Shown here: piece after piece, positions 7,186 to 16,240 of the stretch
How the letters are laid out: each line of letters begins with the position of its first letter
Numbering within the stretch: position 1 is the stretch's first letter
Assembly: GCA_035647815.1 (NCBI GenBank)
Contig: DASRMR010000049.1
Span: 1 to 30,925 of the forward strand
Source: JAAYRQ01 sp035647815
Lineage (GTDB): Bacteria > Bacillota > Syntrophomonadia > Syntrophomonadales > Syntrophomonadaceae
Direction: 5' to 3'
DNA: 30,925 bases
The notes under the pieces: generated by a model
Seen by the model: only the letters and a program-made list of their open reading frames with translations
What the model was told of the DNA's origin: nothing
Databases searched by the model: none
Position numbers and translations under genes: made by a program

Positions 7186-8628
7186 TTAACGATCTTTCCA
7201 ATATTCCGGTAAAAACAATACTAACAAGGGGTATATTTCTAATCTACCTAATAACATTATTACAGAAAGAATGTATTTACCTACATCGGGGATAAAAGCA
7301 TAATTACTAGTCGGACCAACTGCTCCAAAACCTGGACCTACATTACCCATACATGCTACTACTGCAGTAAAGCCAGTCAACAAGTCTAAGCCTAACGCCC
7401 CCATAATTACAGTACCTATTAAAATAATCATCATATATATAAAGAAGAATTGGAGTACATTAATAATTAAGCTATCATTTAACACCTTATCACCAAAACG
7501 CAAGGAAATTAAAGCTCTAGGGTGAACCATTTGTCTTAATTCTATTTTAGCTCTTTGAAACATTATTAGATATCGTCCCACCTTGATATTACCTGAGGTA
7601 GAACCTGCGGAAGCACCTATAAACATCAGGACTAATATAACGGCTTTGTTAAGACTAAACCACGAATTATAATCAGCAGTAACAAATCCCGTAGTAGTCA
7701 TAATAGATACTACATGAAATAGGCTAGTTCTAAGATTTTCACCTACTCCATAGATTGATAATAGCCCAATAGTACTTAACACAGTAGCTACGAGAACTAT
7801 AAGTGCATAAAACTTAAACTCCTTATTTTGAAAATAACCTGATAAAGTACGCTTAGTAAAAGCAAAATAATGTAGAGCGAAATTAGTACCACCAATAAAC
7901 ATGAAAACTATAATAATCCATTGTATGACAGGACCATAATAACCTATGCTTTGATTTCGCGTTGAAAAACCACCAGTAGCCATAGTCGAAAAAGTATGAC
8001 ATAAAGCATCGAATAAATCCATTCCGAACAACCATAATAACAAAAATAAGACTGCACTTATCGCTACATAGGTGAGCCACAAATACTTAGCAGTCTCCCT
8101 AATTCTCGGACTAATTTTATTAGAAACTGGGCCAGGTATTTCTGCACGAAATATTTGGTTGCCCCTTACACCAATTCCTACTGTAATGGCAATAAAAAGA
8201 GCCATTATGCCCATGCCACCTAACCATTGTGTAAGACTTCGCCAAAACAAAAGACTTTTAGGCAGGATTTCCACATCCGAAAAAATAGTCGCCCCTGTAG
8301 TTGAAAAGCCAGATACGGTTTCAAATATAGCATCTGCATATGTAAAAACATGACCACTAACTACATATGGTAAAGATCCAAAGATAGAAGCTACTATCCA
8401 GCCAATACTGACAATAGCAAATCCTTCTCTATAATTCAAAGCTTGATTATTCCTAAATGTTATACTTAAAGAAACACCGGTAAGTATTGTAAATAAGGAG
8501 ACAAAAGTTAATTTCCATACAATATCTTCCCCATAATAAATTGACCATGAGACACATAATAACATGGCAATTCCGATAATTATTAGGATTTTGCCCATAT
8601 AGTTAAAAATTACCTTAGATCTTACCAC
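7186..8628 (-). CDS. trkH: TrkH-family potassium uptake channel subunit
   Basis: Membrane subunit of a Trk/Ktr-type K+ transporter, 480 aa, with four M1-P-M2 repeats. The four selectivity-filter loops are visible: TTGAT (110-114), ATGGF (217-221), TTGF (312-315) and GNVGPG (428-433). The loop IGASAGSTSGNIK (338-350) matches the gating region of the third repeat, and GRLEIYP near the C-terminus is a family signature. The start is GTG at 8628, overlapping the last 7 bases of trkA, with AGGA about 8 bases before it, so the two proteins are likely made in a coupled fashion. Together with TrkA it forms the transporter; the YchF-like gene leads the same operon. Confidence 0.95.
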   Translation of the reverse strand: MVRSKVIFNYMGKILIIIGIAMLLCVSWSIYYGEDIVWKLTFVSLFTILTGVSLSITFRNNQALNYREGFAIVSIGWIVASIFGSLPYVVSGHVFTYADAIFETVSGFSTTGATIFSDVEILPKSLLFWRSLTQWLGGMGIMALFIAITVGIGVRGNQIFRAEIPGPVSNKISPRIRETAKYLWLTYVAISAVLFLLLWLFGMDLFDALCHTFSTMATGGFSTRNQSIGYYGPVIQWIIIVFMFIGGTNFALHYFAFTKRTLSGYFQNKEFKFYALIVLVATVLSTIGLLSIYGVGENLRTSLFHVVSIMTTTGFVTADYNSWFSLNKAVILVLMFIGASAGSTSGNIKVGRYLIMFQRAKIELRQMVHPRALISLRFGDKVLNDSLIINVLQFFFIYMMIILIGTVIMGALGLDLLTGFTAVVACMGNVGPGFGAVGPTSNYAFIPDVGKYILSVIMLLGRLEIYPLLVLFLPEYWKDR

Positions 8629-9980
8629 CGAAATTTTCCTCCATTGATAAATAGCTTTTCTACCTTATGAATACTTTTAGGTAAACAAAACACCATCAAG
8701 TGGTCATGCGGCTCAATCAAACTATCACCACTAGGAATTATAACTTCTTCTCCCCTTACAATAGCTCCTACAACAGCACCTGTGGGGAACTTTATTTTCT
8801 TTAGTTTTTTGCTAATTGCGATAGAATTAGGCTGTGCAACTAGTTCTATCATTTCAGCCCGATCCTCACCAAAAACAGTTACAGAAACTATGTCACCCCG
8901 CCTAATATATTTTAATATTACACCAGCAGTTAATATCCGCGGGTTCAAAGGGATGTCTATTCCTATCTCTTCCATAAGAGGCATAATATCTGTACGACCT
9001 ACTTTAGCAATTGTTTTCTTAACCCCTAATTTTTTGGCAATTAGAGATGATAATAAATTAATTTTATCATCATTAGTTACAGCTACGAATAATTCTGATT
9101 GTCCTACATTTTCTGTTTCTAATATTTCCAGATCACTACCATCAGCATTAATAACTAAAGCAGTTATTAGGCGATTCGAGGCTTCCTTAGCTTTCTTTAC
9201 GTCTTTTTCTATTATTTTCACACTTATAGGTAAGCGCTCATTTTCAATTATTTCAGCTAAATAACATCCCGTTCTACCTGCACCTAAGATAGTCAGATTT
9301 TCTACTCTTTTTCTATGAATTCCGAATCCTTTAAGCACTTCGGGCATTTCACTTGTATTTGCCATAACATATATTTGATCACCAGCTAAAATTTCATTTT
9401 CCCCACTAGGCACAATCATTTCATGTTTTCGCAAGACAGAGACAATGACATATTTTGCAGTATCAAGATCTTTTAATTTTGAACCTGCTAATAGAGAATC
9501 TTCGGTAATCAATAGTGCCATTAATTGGACTCTTCCATCAGCATAATAGTCTAAGTCTAAGGCTTCAGGGTTTTTCACTATCTTTGCTATCTCCTGGGCA
9601 ATTACCCTTTCAGGATTAATTATTAGATCTACACCTAACAAAGCTTCCGGAGAAAAATGAGGTGTTTCCACATAATCAATATTTCTCACCCTAGCTATAG
9701 TAGTTTTAGCTCCGTATTGTTTAGCAAGTAAACAGGCAATCATGTTCAACTCATCTATCTCTGTAACTGCTACAAACATATCAGCAGATCTTACTCCAGC
9801 AGATTCTAAAGTTCTCCATGATGCACCACTACCATGAAGAACTTGAACATCTAATAGATTATCTACTATTGCAGCCCGCTCTTCATTTTCCTCTATTACT
9901 ACGACATCATGTTCTTCAGAAGATAATAATTCGGCTATACTAAAGCCTAACTTACCTGCGCCTATAATAATTGATTTCAT
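8622..9980 (-). CDS. trkA: TrkA, cytosolic RCK regulator of potassium uptake
   Basis: NAD(P)/nucleotide-binding gating subunit, 452 aa, of the double-RCK type. The first Rossmann domain opens with IIGAGKLG (5-12), and Glu-rich VVIEENEERA ends its second strand; a TrkA-C domain follows to about 215. The second copy starts at LTILGAGRTG and again ends in a TrkA-C domain (GEEVIIPSGDSLIEPHDHLM). This duplicated layout is typical of TrkA rather than the single-RCK KtrA. AGGCGG lies 8 bases before the ATG. The gene is 12 bases downstream of the YchF-like gene and overlaps trkH by 7 bases. Confidence 0.95.
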   Translation of the reverse strand: MKSIIIGAGKLGFSIAELLSSEEHDVVVIEENEERAAIVDNLLDVQVLHGSGASWRTLESAGVRSADMFVAVTEIDELNMIACLLAKQYGAKTTIARVRNIDYVETPHFSPEALLGVDLIINPERVIAQEIAKIVKNPEALDLDYYADGRVQLMALLITEDSLLAGSKLKDLDTAKYVIVSVLRKHEMIVPSGENEILAGDQIYVMANTSEMPEVLKGFGIHRKRVENLTILGAGRTGCYLAEIIENERLPISVKIIEKDVKKAKEASNRLITALVINADGSDLEILETENVGQSELFVAVTNDDKINLLSSLIAKKLGVKKTIAKVGRTDIMPLMEEIGIDIPLNPRILTAGVILKYIRRGDIVSVTVFGEDRAEMIELVAQPNSIAISKKLKKIKFPTGAVVGAIVRGEEVIIPSGDSLIEPHDHLMVFCLPKSIHKVEKLFINGGKFRW

Positions 9981-9992
9981 TTATTTTACCGC

Positions 9993-11045
9993 CTAAACAT
10001 TAAATCTAAAGTTTACAATGTCTCCGTCTTTTACAATATATTCTTTCCCTTCCAGCCTGAATAACCCCTTCTCCTTAACAGCTGGCATACTACCTAGCTC
10101 GATTAAATCACTAAATTCTACTACTTCTGCTCTGATAAATCCTCTTTCTATATCTGAATGTATTTTACCTGCTGCTTTTCTAGCAGTATCACCATCATTT
10201 ATAGTCCATGCTCTAACTTCAACTTCTCCAACTGTGAAGAATGCTAATAGCCCTAAACTTTTGTACATACTCCTCGATATTTGTACTATCCCTGATTCTT
10301 CTATGCCTAAATCATTCATAAAAGCAGTTCTCTCTTTCATATCTAATTGAACAATTTCTTTTTCAATAGCTGCTGAAATCTCAACTATTTGCAATCCTGC
10401 TTCTTCGGCAAAACTCATAATTTCTGCCCGATCTTTATAGCTTTTAGTAGCCAAATCATCTTCGGCAATATTAACACAAATTAAAAGTGGTTTAGTAGTC
10501 AAGAATTGGTAATTATCTATTATTTCCTCTTCCTCATCATTTAATTTTAAAGATGATATAGGTAATTCATTTTCTAGAGCATCTTGTAATCTAGCTAACA
10601 AATCTAGTTCCAGCTGCATCTCGTTTTTTTTCTTATTTTCATTAATCCTAGCAATTCTTTTTTCTATTAAGTCTAAGTCAGCTAATAGTAATTCATAATT
10701 AATAATCTCCATATCTTTTAATGGCTGAATAGGACCTACCATATTACTTTCAAAAGCTCTTACAACATGTAAAAGAGCGTCAGCTTTACGAACTGAATCT
10801 AGGAAGATATTAGAGCTTTTCTCTGCACCTGGAGATAAACCTGGTATATCAACAACTTCTAATTGAGCATAAATAGTCTTTTTAGGTTTAACTAGATCTA
10901 CTAAACGATCTATTCTATAGTCTGGTATCCGCGCCATACCTATATTAGTTCTAAGCGTATTTGATGATTGGTTTTTGTTCTCAGTTAGTAATTCAAAAAT
11001 TGTAGTCTTACCTACCATAGGAAGACCTATAATACCTAATTGCAT
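9993..11045 (-). CDS. YchF-like P-loop GTPase/ATPase with DUF933 (TGS-like) C-terminus
   Basis: OBG-family nucleotide hydrolase related to YchF/Ola1, 350 aa (canonical YchF is about 363). The P-loop is GLPMVGKTT (7-15), where canonical YchF has NVGKST. G3 is DIPGL (66-70), and the specificity motif is NIAE (192-195), the NxxE form that in YchF favours ATP over GTP. A helical arm spans about 115-180, and the C-terminal domain ends in the typical GKEYIVKDGDIVNFRFNV. The departures from canonical motifs suggest a second, divergent YchF paralogue rather than the housekeeping copy. It leads the trkA-trkH operon with a clear promoter; AAAGGG lies 8 bases before the ATG. A link to K+ uptake is inferred from position only. 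Confidence 0.85.
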   Translation of the reverse strand: MQLGIIGLPMVGKTTIFELLTENKNQSSNTLRTNIGMARIPDYRIDRLVDLVKPKKTIYAQLEVVDIPGLSPGAEKSSNIFLDSVRKADALLHVVRAFESNMVGPIQPLKDMEIINYELLLADLDLIEKRIARINENKKKNEMQLELDLLARLQDALENELPISSLKLNDEEEEIIDNYQFLTTKPLLICVNIAEDDLATKSYKDRAEIMSFAEEAGLQIVEISAAIEKEIVQLDMKERTAFMNDLGIEESGIVQISRSMYKSLGLLAFFTVGEVEVRAWTINDGDTARKAAGKIHSDIERGFIRAEVVEFSDLIELGSMPAVKEKGLFRLEGKEYIVKDGDIVNFRFNV

Positions 11046-11080
11046 ACAATCAACCCTTTCTCATAAAAAGCACATATCTT

Positions 11081-11109
11081 ATAATATATTTTGATAAAAG
11101 CTTTCGCAA
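11081..11109 (-). promoter_or_regulatory. Promoter of the YchF-like/trkA/trkH operon
   Basis: On the minus strand TTGCGA (11104-11109), a 17-bp spacer and TATTAT (11081-11086). The predicted start is near 11074, some 30 bases before the ATG at 11045. Confidence 0.6.
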
Positions 11110-11129
11110 TTTCTATCTTGCTTTCTTTT

Positions 11130-11155
11130 GTTTACATAATATTTATTATGTAAAC
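11130..11155. promoter_or_regulatory. Perfect 11-bp inverted repeat, candidate operator
   Basis: GTTTACATAAT (11130-11140), a 4-base centre and ATTATGTAAAC (11145-11155). Neither side carries a U-tract, so it does not look like a terminator. It lies 21 bases upstream of the -35 of the YchF-like/trkA/trkH promoter, a position that suits an activator or upstream repressor. Confidence 0.5.
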
Positions 11156-11180
11156 TTCTTATAGCCTTATAAACATTAAT

Positions 11181-11215
11181 TTAAAAAAATTTAAAAGGCT
11201 TACATATGTAAGCCT
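11181..11215 (-). terminator. Intrinsic terminator after the PH-domain gene
   Basis: A 20-base perfect palindrome, AGGCTTACAT joined to ATGTAAGCCT (11196-11215), followed on the minus strand by a T-rich tract (TTTTAAATTTTTTT). It lies about 50 bases past the stop codon at 11267. Confidence 0.7.
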
Positions 11216-11266
11216 AGGCATCTTTACATTATAAACTTATGTTTAGCAATATATTTTATTAACATA

Positions 11267-12094
11267 CTAAAGGCTAACTTCAGATAATGAAAGAATAAGA
11301 AATATTCCCGTAACAGCTATACTTAAAACTAAGAGAAAATATCCACCTTGTTCATTAAATTGAAATATTCTAGCAGCATTAGTAATATTAAAGAAAAACA
11401 AACCTATCGCTAATACTAATAGCAATATAATAAACTTAGGAGCACCTGAACCAGGGAAGAAAATCGCTAGATACAATGCAAAAACAGCAATAAATATAAT
11501 GTTTAGCGTTAATAATAGCCTATAAAAGCTATCTTTCTTAATATTTTTCCCCTTTTCTTCTTTAGGTATCTTATCTATGTCTACTATTTCTATATCATTA
11601 TTACTTTTCTCAGATATTAAGTTTATTAAATTAGTATCTTCAGGAGTTAATCCATAATAACCAGAACTAGTTTTTATATATGTAAAACCACTAGTTGTAT
11701 CAGTGCCATATATTTTAGCCGTACCTAAACCTTTAATCAAATATAGTCCTGCAATATGGCCAGGCCAACTTACTCCGAATATTGAAAAAAAGTTGCCCTC
11801 CCCATGGACATCAACAACTCCTTGAATATTTTCCCAAGGAATAACTACAGAGTGAAAACCCCATCTTATTTTAATTCCTAATTCATCAAGGATATAATAA
11901 GTATTAAAAGCTCCAGCCAAAACTATTAAATAAACTCCCAAAAACAAATATATTAAAACTTCAATCATTGTTTTTAATGTTTTGTCATCTGGACCTAATG
12001 AATAATTAACTCCCCAAATACAAAATGTAAATATAATTAGCCCAAGAAAAAACCCCCACCACGCTCCAAAGGTTTTTTTTGTTTTATACTTCAT
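11267..12094 (-). CDS. Membrane protein with bacterial PH-like domain
   Basis: Integral membrane protein of 275 aa with no recognised enzyme motif. Two hydrophobic segments lie near the N-terminus (about 10-30 and 42-65). A soluble middle part follows (about 66-165), with the pattern of a bacterial PH domain: YYILDELGIKIR, then VIPWENIQGVVDV, and LTPEDTNLINLI at its end. The C-terminal third contains about three more hydrophobic segments. Such proteins are found in many Firmicutes and are of unknown function; the PH-like fold usually serves membrane-associated assembly. It is the last gene after pfk and the sigma-54 activator, 84 bases downstream of the latter, so it may be co-transcribed and could be a target of that regulator. 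Confidence 0.65.
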   Translation of the reverse strand: MKYKTKKTFGAWWGFFLGLIIFTFCIWGVNYSLGPDDKTLKTMIEVLIYLFLGVYLIVLAGAFNTYYILDELGIKIRWGFHSVVIPWENIQGVVDVHGEGNFFSIFGVSWPGHIAGLYLIKGLGTAKIYGTDTTSGFTYIKTSSGYYGLTPEDTNLINLISEKSNNDIEIVDIDKIPKEEKGKNIKKDSFYRLLLTLNIIFIAVFALYLAIFFPGSGAPKFIILLLVLAIGLFFFNITNAARIFQFNEQGGYFLLVLSIAVTGIFLILSLSEVSL

Positions 12095-12178
12095 TAAAAT
12101 CCCCCTATCAATATACTTATAAAACCCCGCCTAATAACCTATCTTGTGCTATGCTCGCTCCATTATTATTCCTTATAG

Positions 12179-13804
12179 TTAGGATATATCATGCTTATTT
12201 AACTTTTTATATAAAAGTGATCTATGAATACCAAGAACTTTAGCAGCCTGACTTTTGTTTCCTTTAGTTAAAGCTATAGCTTCTAAAATCGCAATTTTCT
12301 CAGCCGAGTTAACAGTATCTTTAAGACTAGGTATATTTTCAGTATTATTATGGCTAACCAAAACAGGTAAGTTAGGTATGGTGTTTACTGCAAATAAATG
12401 TTCCTTCAAAATGACTCCGTTTTCAGTTGCAAAATTTATAGCCCTTTCTAGTATGTTCTCTAATTCTCGTACATTTCCTGGGAAATCATGAAGGCGTAAA
12501 ACACTTCTCGCCTCATCACTAATAGTAACACTTTGTACATTTAGCCGGTCGCAAATTTTCTCGATTAGGTAATCGGTAAGATACTCTATATCTTCACATC
12601 TTGATCTTAATGGTGGTGTATTAATTTCAACTACATTTAGTCTATAAAATAAATCCTTCCTAAAGTTGCCTTTAGCAATTAATTCCTTTAAATCACGGTT
12701 AGTAGCTGCAATTACCCTAACATCAATATTAATGGTTTTTATTCCGCCTAGCCTTTCGAATTCAAATTCTTGCAATACTCTTAATATTTTAGCTTGTGCT
12801 GATATGGGTAAGTCCCCTATTTCATCAAGAAAAATAGTGCCTCCATTAGCTAGTTCAAACTTACCAGGTTTTCCACCTTTTAAAGCTCCGGTAAAAGCTC
12901 CTTCACTATAACCAAACAATTCTGATTCTATTAATTGTTCTGGTATAGCTGCACAATTAACTTTAACAAATGGTTGATCTAATCGAGGGCTTGCATTATG
13001 TATAGCATGAGCAATTAATTCTTTACCAGTTCCGCTTTCACCTCGTATCAAAACTGTTGATGAGGACTTTGCTACTTGAGATGCAATACTCCTAAGCCTT
13101 CTCATTTGATTAGACATGCCAATAATATTATCGAAAGTATATTTAGCTTGTTGCATTTTGATAGTAGATTGATAATATTCGATGCGCCTCTGTGCTATTT
13201 TCAGTTGTTGGGAAAGTTCTTGAGATTTTTTCGCATCTTTTAAGATGTCCTGGGCAAGAGTTTCCATAATCGGTATAGTTTCAACTACATGTTTGTTAAG
13301 TGCTGAATCTATTCTCATACCTAAAATTTCGCGTGCCGTCTGACTTATATTTCTAATATATCCCTTGGCATCTATCCCAATAAAAGCATTCCCGTGGTAA
13401 TCAAGTTTATGAGTACCAAATATTTTGTAAAATTCTTCCGCACCTAGCTGTAATATATCAGTAGATAATACTATACCAACCAAAGTATTATCCTCATTTA
13501 CAACCGGAAAATGCGAGTAATTAGTATTTACAAAAATCTTTATTGCGTCATTAAAACTATTTTCAGGATGCAGAGTAATTACTGAATATTGCATCAACTT
13601 ATTTACTGGTGTATTTAATGGGTGACGATCTAAAAGAGCCCTTAGTAAATGTGGTCTAGTAAATATGCCTTGTAGTTTATTGCTGTTATCTAATACTGGA
13701 GCACCATATAGTTTATGCTCCTCCATCAATGAACCTACATCTTCCAGAGTATCATTTAACTTAAAAGCACGAACATCCTTCCTCATAAATTCTTTTACCA
13801 GCAT
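12179..13804 (-). CDS. Sigma-54-dependent activator with CBS pair and PAS domain
   Basis: Bacterial enhancer-binding protein, 541 aa. Domain order: two CBS domains (about 1-120, beginning VKEFMRKDVRAF and LMQYSVITLHPE), a PAS-like domain (about 136-185, FIGIDAKGYI), a short coiled coil (190-220), and the AAA+ domain with Walker A GESGTGKE (255-262), the sigma-54 contact loop GAFTGA (302-307), Walker B GTIFLDEIGD (322-331) and an arginine-finger region FYRLNVVEI. A Fis-type helix-turn-helix closes the protein (503-537, KSQAAKVLGIHRSLLYKKL). CBS pairs commonly bind adenine nucleotides, so an energy-state input is plausible. It sits 19 bases downstream of pfk. I found no clear -24/-12 promoter in the window, so its target is unknown. 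Confidence 0.93.
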   Translation of the reverse strand: MLVKEFMRKDVRAFKLNDTLEDVGSLMEEHKLYGAPVLDNSNKLQGIFTRPHLLRALLDRHPLNTPVNKLMQYSVITLHPENSFNDAIKIFVNTNYSHFPVVNEDNTLVGIVLSTDILQLGAEEFYKIFGTHKLDYHGNAFIGIDAKGYIRNISQTAREILGMRIDSALNKHVVETIPIMETLAQDILKDAKKSQELSQQLKIAQRRIEYYQSTIKMQQAKYTFDNIIGMSNQMRRLRSIASQVAKSSSTVLIRGESGTGKELIAHAIHNASPRLDQPFVKVNCAAIPEQLIESELFGYSEGAFTGALKGGKPGKFELANGGTIFLDEIGDLPISAQAKILRVLQEFEFERLGGIKTINIDVRVIAATNRDLKELIAKGNFRKDLFYRLNVVEINTPPLRSRCEDIEYLTDYLIEKICDRLNVQSVTISDEARSVLRLHDFPGNVRELENILERAINFATENGVILKEHLFAVNTIPNLPVLVSHNNTENIPSLKDTVNSAEKIAILEAIALTKGNKSQAAKVLGIHRSLLYKKLNKHDIS

Positions 13805-13823
13805 AATAATCCCCTCTTCTTAC

Positions 13824-14912
13824 CTAGTCACCAAAACTAATTCCGATAACTTTAGCAGCCATTATCATATCACCATCAAGGGGCACTGATTTTAATTCTT
13901 GGATCGCATCTAGTAATGGCACAGTAATAATTTTATCATTTTTTAAACTGACCATAGTGCCGTAGTTACCTTTAGCAAAATTTTCAGCTGCTGCAACTCC
14001 ATAACGAGTAGCTAATATTCTATCATAAGGAATAGGTGACCCACCTCTTTGCAGATGCCCTAAGACCGTAACCCTAGACTCAACACCAATCACTTCTTCA
14101 ACATCTTGGGCCAACTTATGACCAATACCGCCTAGCCTAACTGGATCGTGACTACTAGGTACAAGTTTTTGTACAACCATTTCACCATCTTTTGGTTTAG
14201 CACCTTCTGCAACTACTACTATGCTAAATTTTTTGCCTCGAATGTAGCGTTCGGCAACTTTTTCTTTAATTTGGTTAATATCATATGGTATCTCAGGGAT
14301 TAAAATAACATGAGCTCCACCTGATATTCCAGCATGAAGAGCTATCCAACCTGCATATCTACCCATTACTTCCAAAATCATTACCCGATGGTGGGATTCG
14401 GCAGTAGTGTGTAGCTTATCTAATGCTTCAGAAGCAGTAACTACAGCAGTATTAAAACCAAAAGTTACTTCAGTTGCTGATATATCATTATCAATAGTCT
14501 TAGGTACACCTACAACAGGCACACCTTTCTTATGAAATAGGTGTGCAATATTTAAACTACCATCTCCACCTATTACAATTAAACCTTCAAGCCCTAATCG
14601 GTTCATGTTTTCGATAGCACGGTCAGATTGATCCCCAAATATAGGATCTTCATCCGTACCACCTACCTTATATCTAAAAGGATTATCTCTATTAGTTGTG
14701 CCTAAAATAGTTCCGCCTCTATGAGCTATTCCTGAAACAGCACGGTTATTAAGTTGCATAAAATCATTTTCCACTAAACCTTTAAAGCCATCAATATAGC
14801 CTATTACTTCCATGTCATGCATTACAGCAGCCCTAGTAGCTGCCCTAATTACTGCATTTAAACCGGGACAGTCCCCTCCCCCAGTTATTAATCCAATACG
14901 TTTCTTTCTCAT
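13824..14912 (-). CDS. pfkA: 6-phosphofructokinase (mixed-signature, group III type)
   Basis: Phosphorylates fructose 6-phosphate in glycolysis, 362 aa. The sequence shows the nucleotide/pyrophosphate loop ITGGGDCPGLNA (9-20), GGDGS (115-119), the catalytic PKTIDND (137-143), MGRYAGWIAL and GHLQRGGSP. The phosphoryl-donor signature is hybrid: glycine at position 118, the ATP-type residue (equivalent to E. coli Gly104), but lysine at 138 (equivalent to position 124), which is usual in PPi-dependent enzymes. This combination is known in the mixed-substrate group III enzymes, so the donor cannot be assigned from sequence. AAAGGAGGAG lies 6 bases before the ATG. The gene leads a likely operon with the sigma-54 activator. 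Confidence 0.95.
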   Translation of the reverse strand: MRKKRIGLITGGGDCPGLNAVIRAATRAAVMHDMEVIGYIDGFKGLVENDFMQLNNRAVSGIAHRGGTILGTTNRDNPFRYKVGGTDEDPIFGDQSDRAIENMNRLGLEGLIVIGGDGSLNIAHLFHKKGVPVVGVPKTIDNDISATEVTFGFNTAVVTASEALDKLHTTAESHHRVMILEVMGRYAGWIALHAGISGGAHVILIPEIPYDINQIKEKVAERYIRGKKFSIVVVAEGAKPKDGEMVVQKLVPSSHDPVRLGGIGHKLAQDVEEVIGVESRVTVLGHLQRGGSPIPYDRILATRYGVAAAENFAKGNYGTMVSLKNDKIITVPLLDAIQELKSVPLDGDMIMAAKVIGISFGD

Positions 14913-14938
14913 AAAAACTCCTCCTTTAAACAGATAAG

Positions 14939-14966
14939 AAATATGGTGGATTACCCCAACATATTT
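14939..14966. repeat. 28-bp imperfect inverted repeat upstream of pfk
   Basis: AAATATGGTGG pairs with CCCAACATATTT across a short centre: seven base pairs, one mismatch, three more pairs. It starts 27 bases before the pfk start codon and has no U-tract on the pfk side, so it could be an operator or a leader hairpin. Confidence 0.35.
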
Positions 14967-15011
14967 TACATTAATATTACTTCTTCATTAGTTGTTTTTT
15001 TACAATAAGGT

Positions 15012-16148
15012 TTATGGTTTTTCTGCTATCTTTACAGAAATAGAAGTTTGTTTTCCATCCCTTATTATTCCCAAAACGATAGTATCATTTACCTGTTTAC
15101 TAGCAATCACTTCGTTTAATAGGTTTGACTCGTTAATTTTCACATCATCTATATTTACGATTACATCATATTTTTGCACTCCAGCTTTACTAGCTGGACT
15201 ATTTGGAAGCACATTAGATACAATAACACCTTCTAAAGGTATTTTTAGATAGTCAGCTAATTCCTTATCAACAGCCTGATACCGTATTCCGATATATGGT
15301 CTGATAACTTTACCTTCAACGATTAATTCATTTAATACTTCTTTAGCTGTATTTATTGGTATAGCAAAACCTATCCCTTGAGCATTAGCATTAACTGCAG
15401 TATTTATTCCTATTACTTCACCATTTGTATTTAAAAGTGGTCCACCACTATTACCTGGATTTATAGCAGCATCAGTTTGAATAAGGTTCTTATACTCCCG
15501 GTCTTCAATTTGCATAGGTCTACCTTTAGCACTAATTAGACCACCAGTAACAGTATGATCCAAACCATAGGGATTACCTATGGGAAAAACCCATTCCCCT
15601 ACTCTAATTTGGTCTGAATCCCCCATTTTTAATGTAGAAAACTTTTGATCAGAGTCTATTTTTAAAACAGCTAAATCTAACTCATAATCTTGGCCAATAA
15701 CTTTAGCATTATATTTTTTATTATCATTAATAGTGACCGTTATTTTACTTGCTTTATCAATTACATGTTGATTAGTAACTAAATAACCATCCTCATTAAT
15801 TATAAAACCAGTTCCTATGCCTTGTTGAATATTAGTTTTTGGCATAAAGTTATCACCAAAAAACTGACGAAGAAAAGGGTCTATGTCTTGACTGCTAGAA
15901 ACACTTGTTTCTATGTTTACTACGGCAGGACTCACTTTTTCCACCATATCAGGTATATTAGTAGGCCCCGTAATTACTATTTGAGATTGCTGTTGTGGTG
16001 CAATACTCTCTTGTTCCTGGAAGGGAATCCAAGCAGCTTTATAATTTAAAACAGTTAAAAGGACCCCACCAGCAACCATGGCTAAAATAATAACGAGAAA
16101 GTTTTTCAATATTTTTACAAATGTCCCGTTACTGTTCACTTTAATCAC
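15012..16148 (-). CDS. HtrA/DegP-family serine protease with one PDZ domain
   Basis: Membrane-anchored, trypsin-like envelope protease for damaged or misfolded exported proteins, 378 aa. An uncleaved N-terminal anchor covers about 14-36. The catalytic triad is His128 (LVTNQHVID), Asp158 (YELDLAVLKID) and Ser234 (AAINPGNSGGPL). A single PDZ domain spans about 280-375 (IGIRYQAV, SPASKAGVQKYDVIV). This is the single-PDZ layout of Firmicute HtrA proteins. The start is GTG: the codon at 16148 lies almost on top of GGGAG, while a second in-frame GTG at 16139 has better spacing (about 9 bases), so the real protein may be three residues shorter. It lies next to the spore-type ATP-grasp pair, but with its own upstream gap. 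Confidence 0.93.
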   Translation of the reverse strand: MIKVNSNGTFVKILKNFLVIILAMVAGGVLLTVLNYKAAWIPFQEQESIAPQQQSQIVITGPTNIPDMVEKVSPAVVNIETSVSSSQDIDPFLRQFFGDNFMPKTNIQQGIGTGFIINEDGYLVTNQHVIDKASKITVTINDNKKYNAKVIGQDYELDLAVLKIDSDQKFSTLKMGDSDQIRVGEWVFPIGNPYGLDHTVTGGLISAKGRPMQIEDREYKNLIQTDAAINPGNSGGPLLNTNGEVIGINTAVNANAQGIGFAIPINTAKEVLNELIVEGKVIRPYIGIRYQAVDKELADYLKIPLEGVIVSNVLPNSPASKAGVQKYDVIVNIDDVKINESNLLNEVIASKQVNDTIVLGIIRDGKQTSISVKIAEKP

Positions 16149-16240
16149 TCTCCCTTATACTAGTCTAACAATACATATAAAATATTACCATGCTAATAGT
16201 GATGATGAAAGGGATAAGTTGCGAAGATTTTGAAATTTCA

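Noticed and set aside
8072..8353. Plus-strand open frame inside trkH
   Set aside because: Antisense to a clear, conserved membrane protein, with no family features and no start signals.
11046..11190. c-di-AMP (ydaO-type) riboswitch before the trk operon
   Set aside because: Such riboswitches often precede K+ transport genes, but the leader after the predicted start is only about 30 bases and shows none of the conserved elements.
12095..14966. Sigma-54 (-24/-12) promoter near the activator gene
   Set aside because: No TGGCAC-n5-TTGCW-like pattern was found by eye in the gaps around the activator, pfk or the PH-domain gene.
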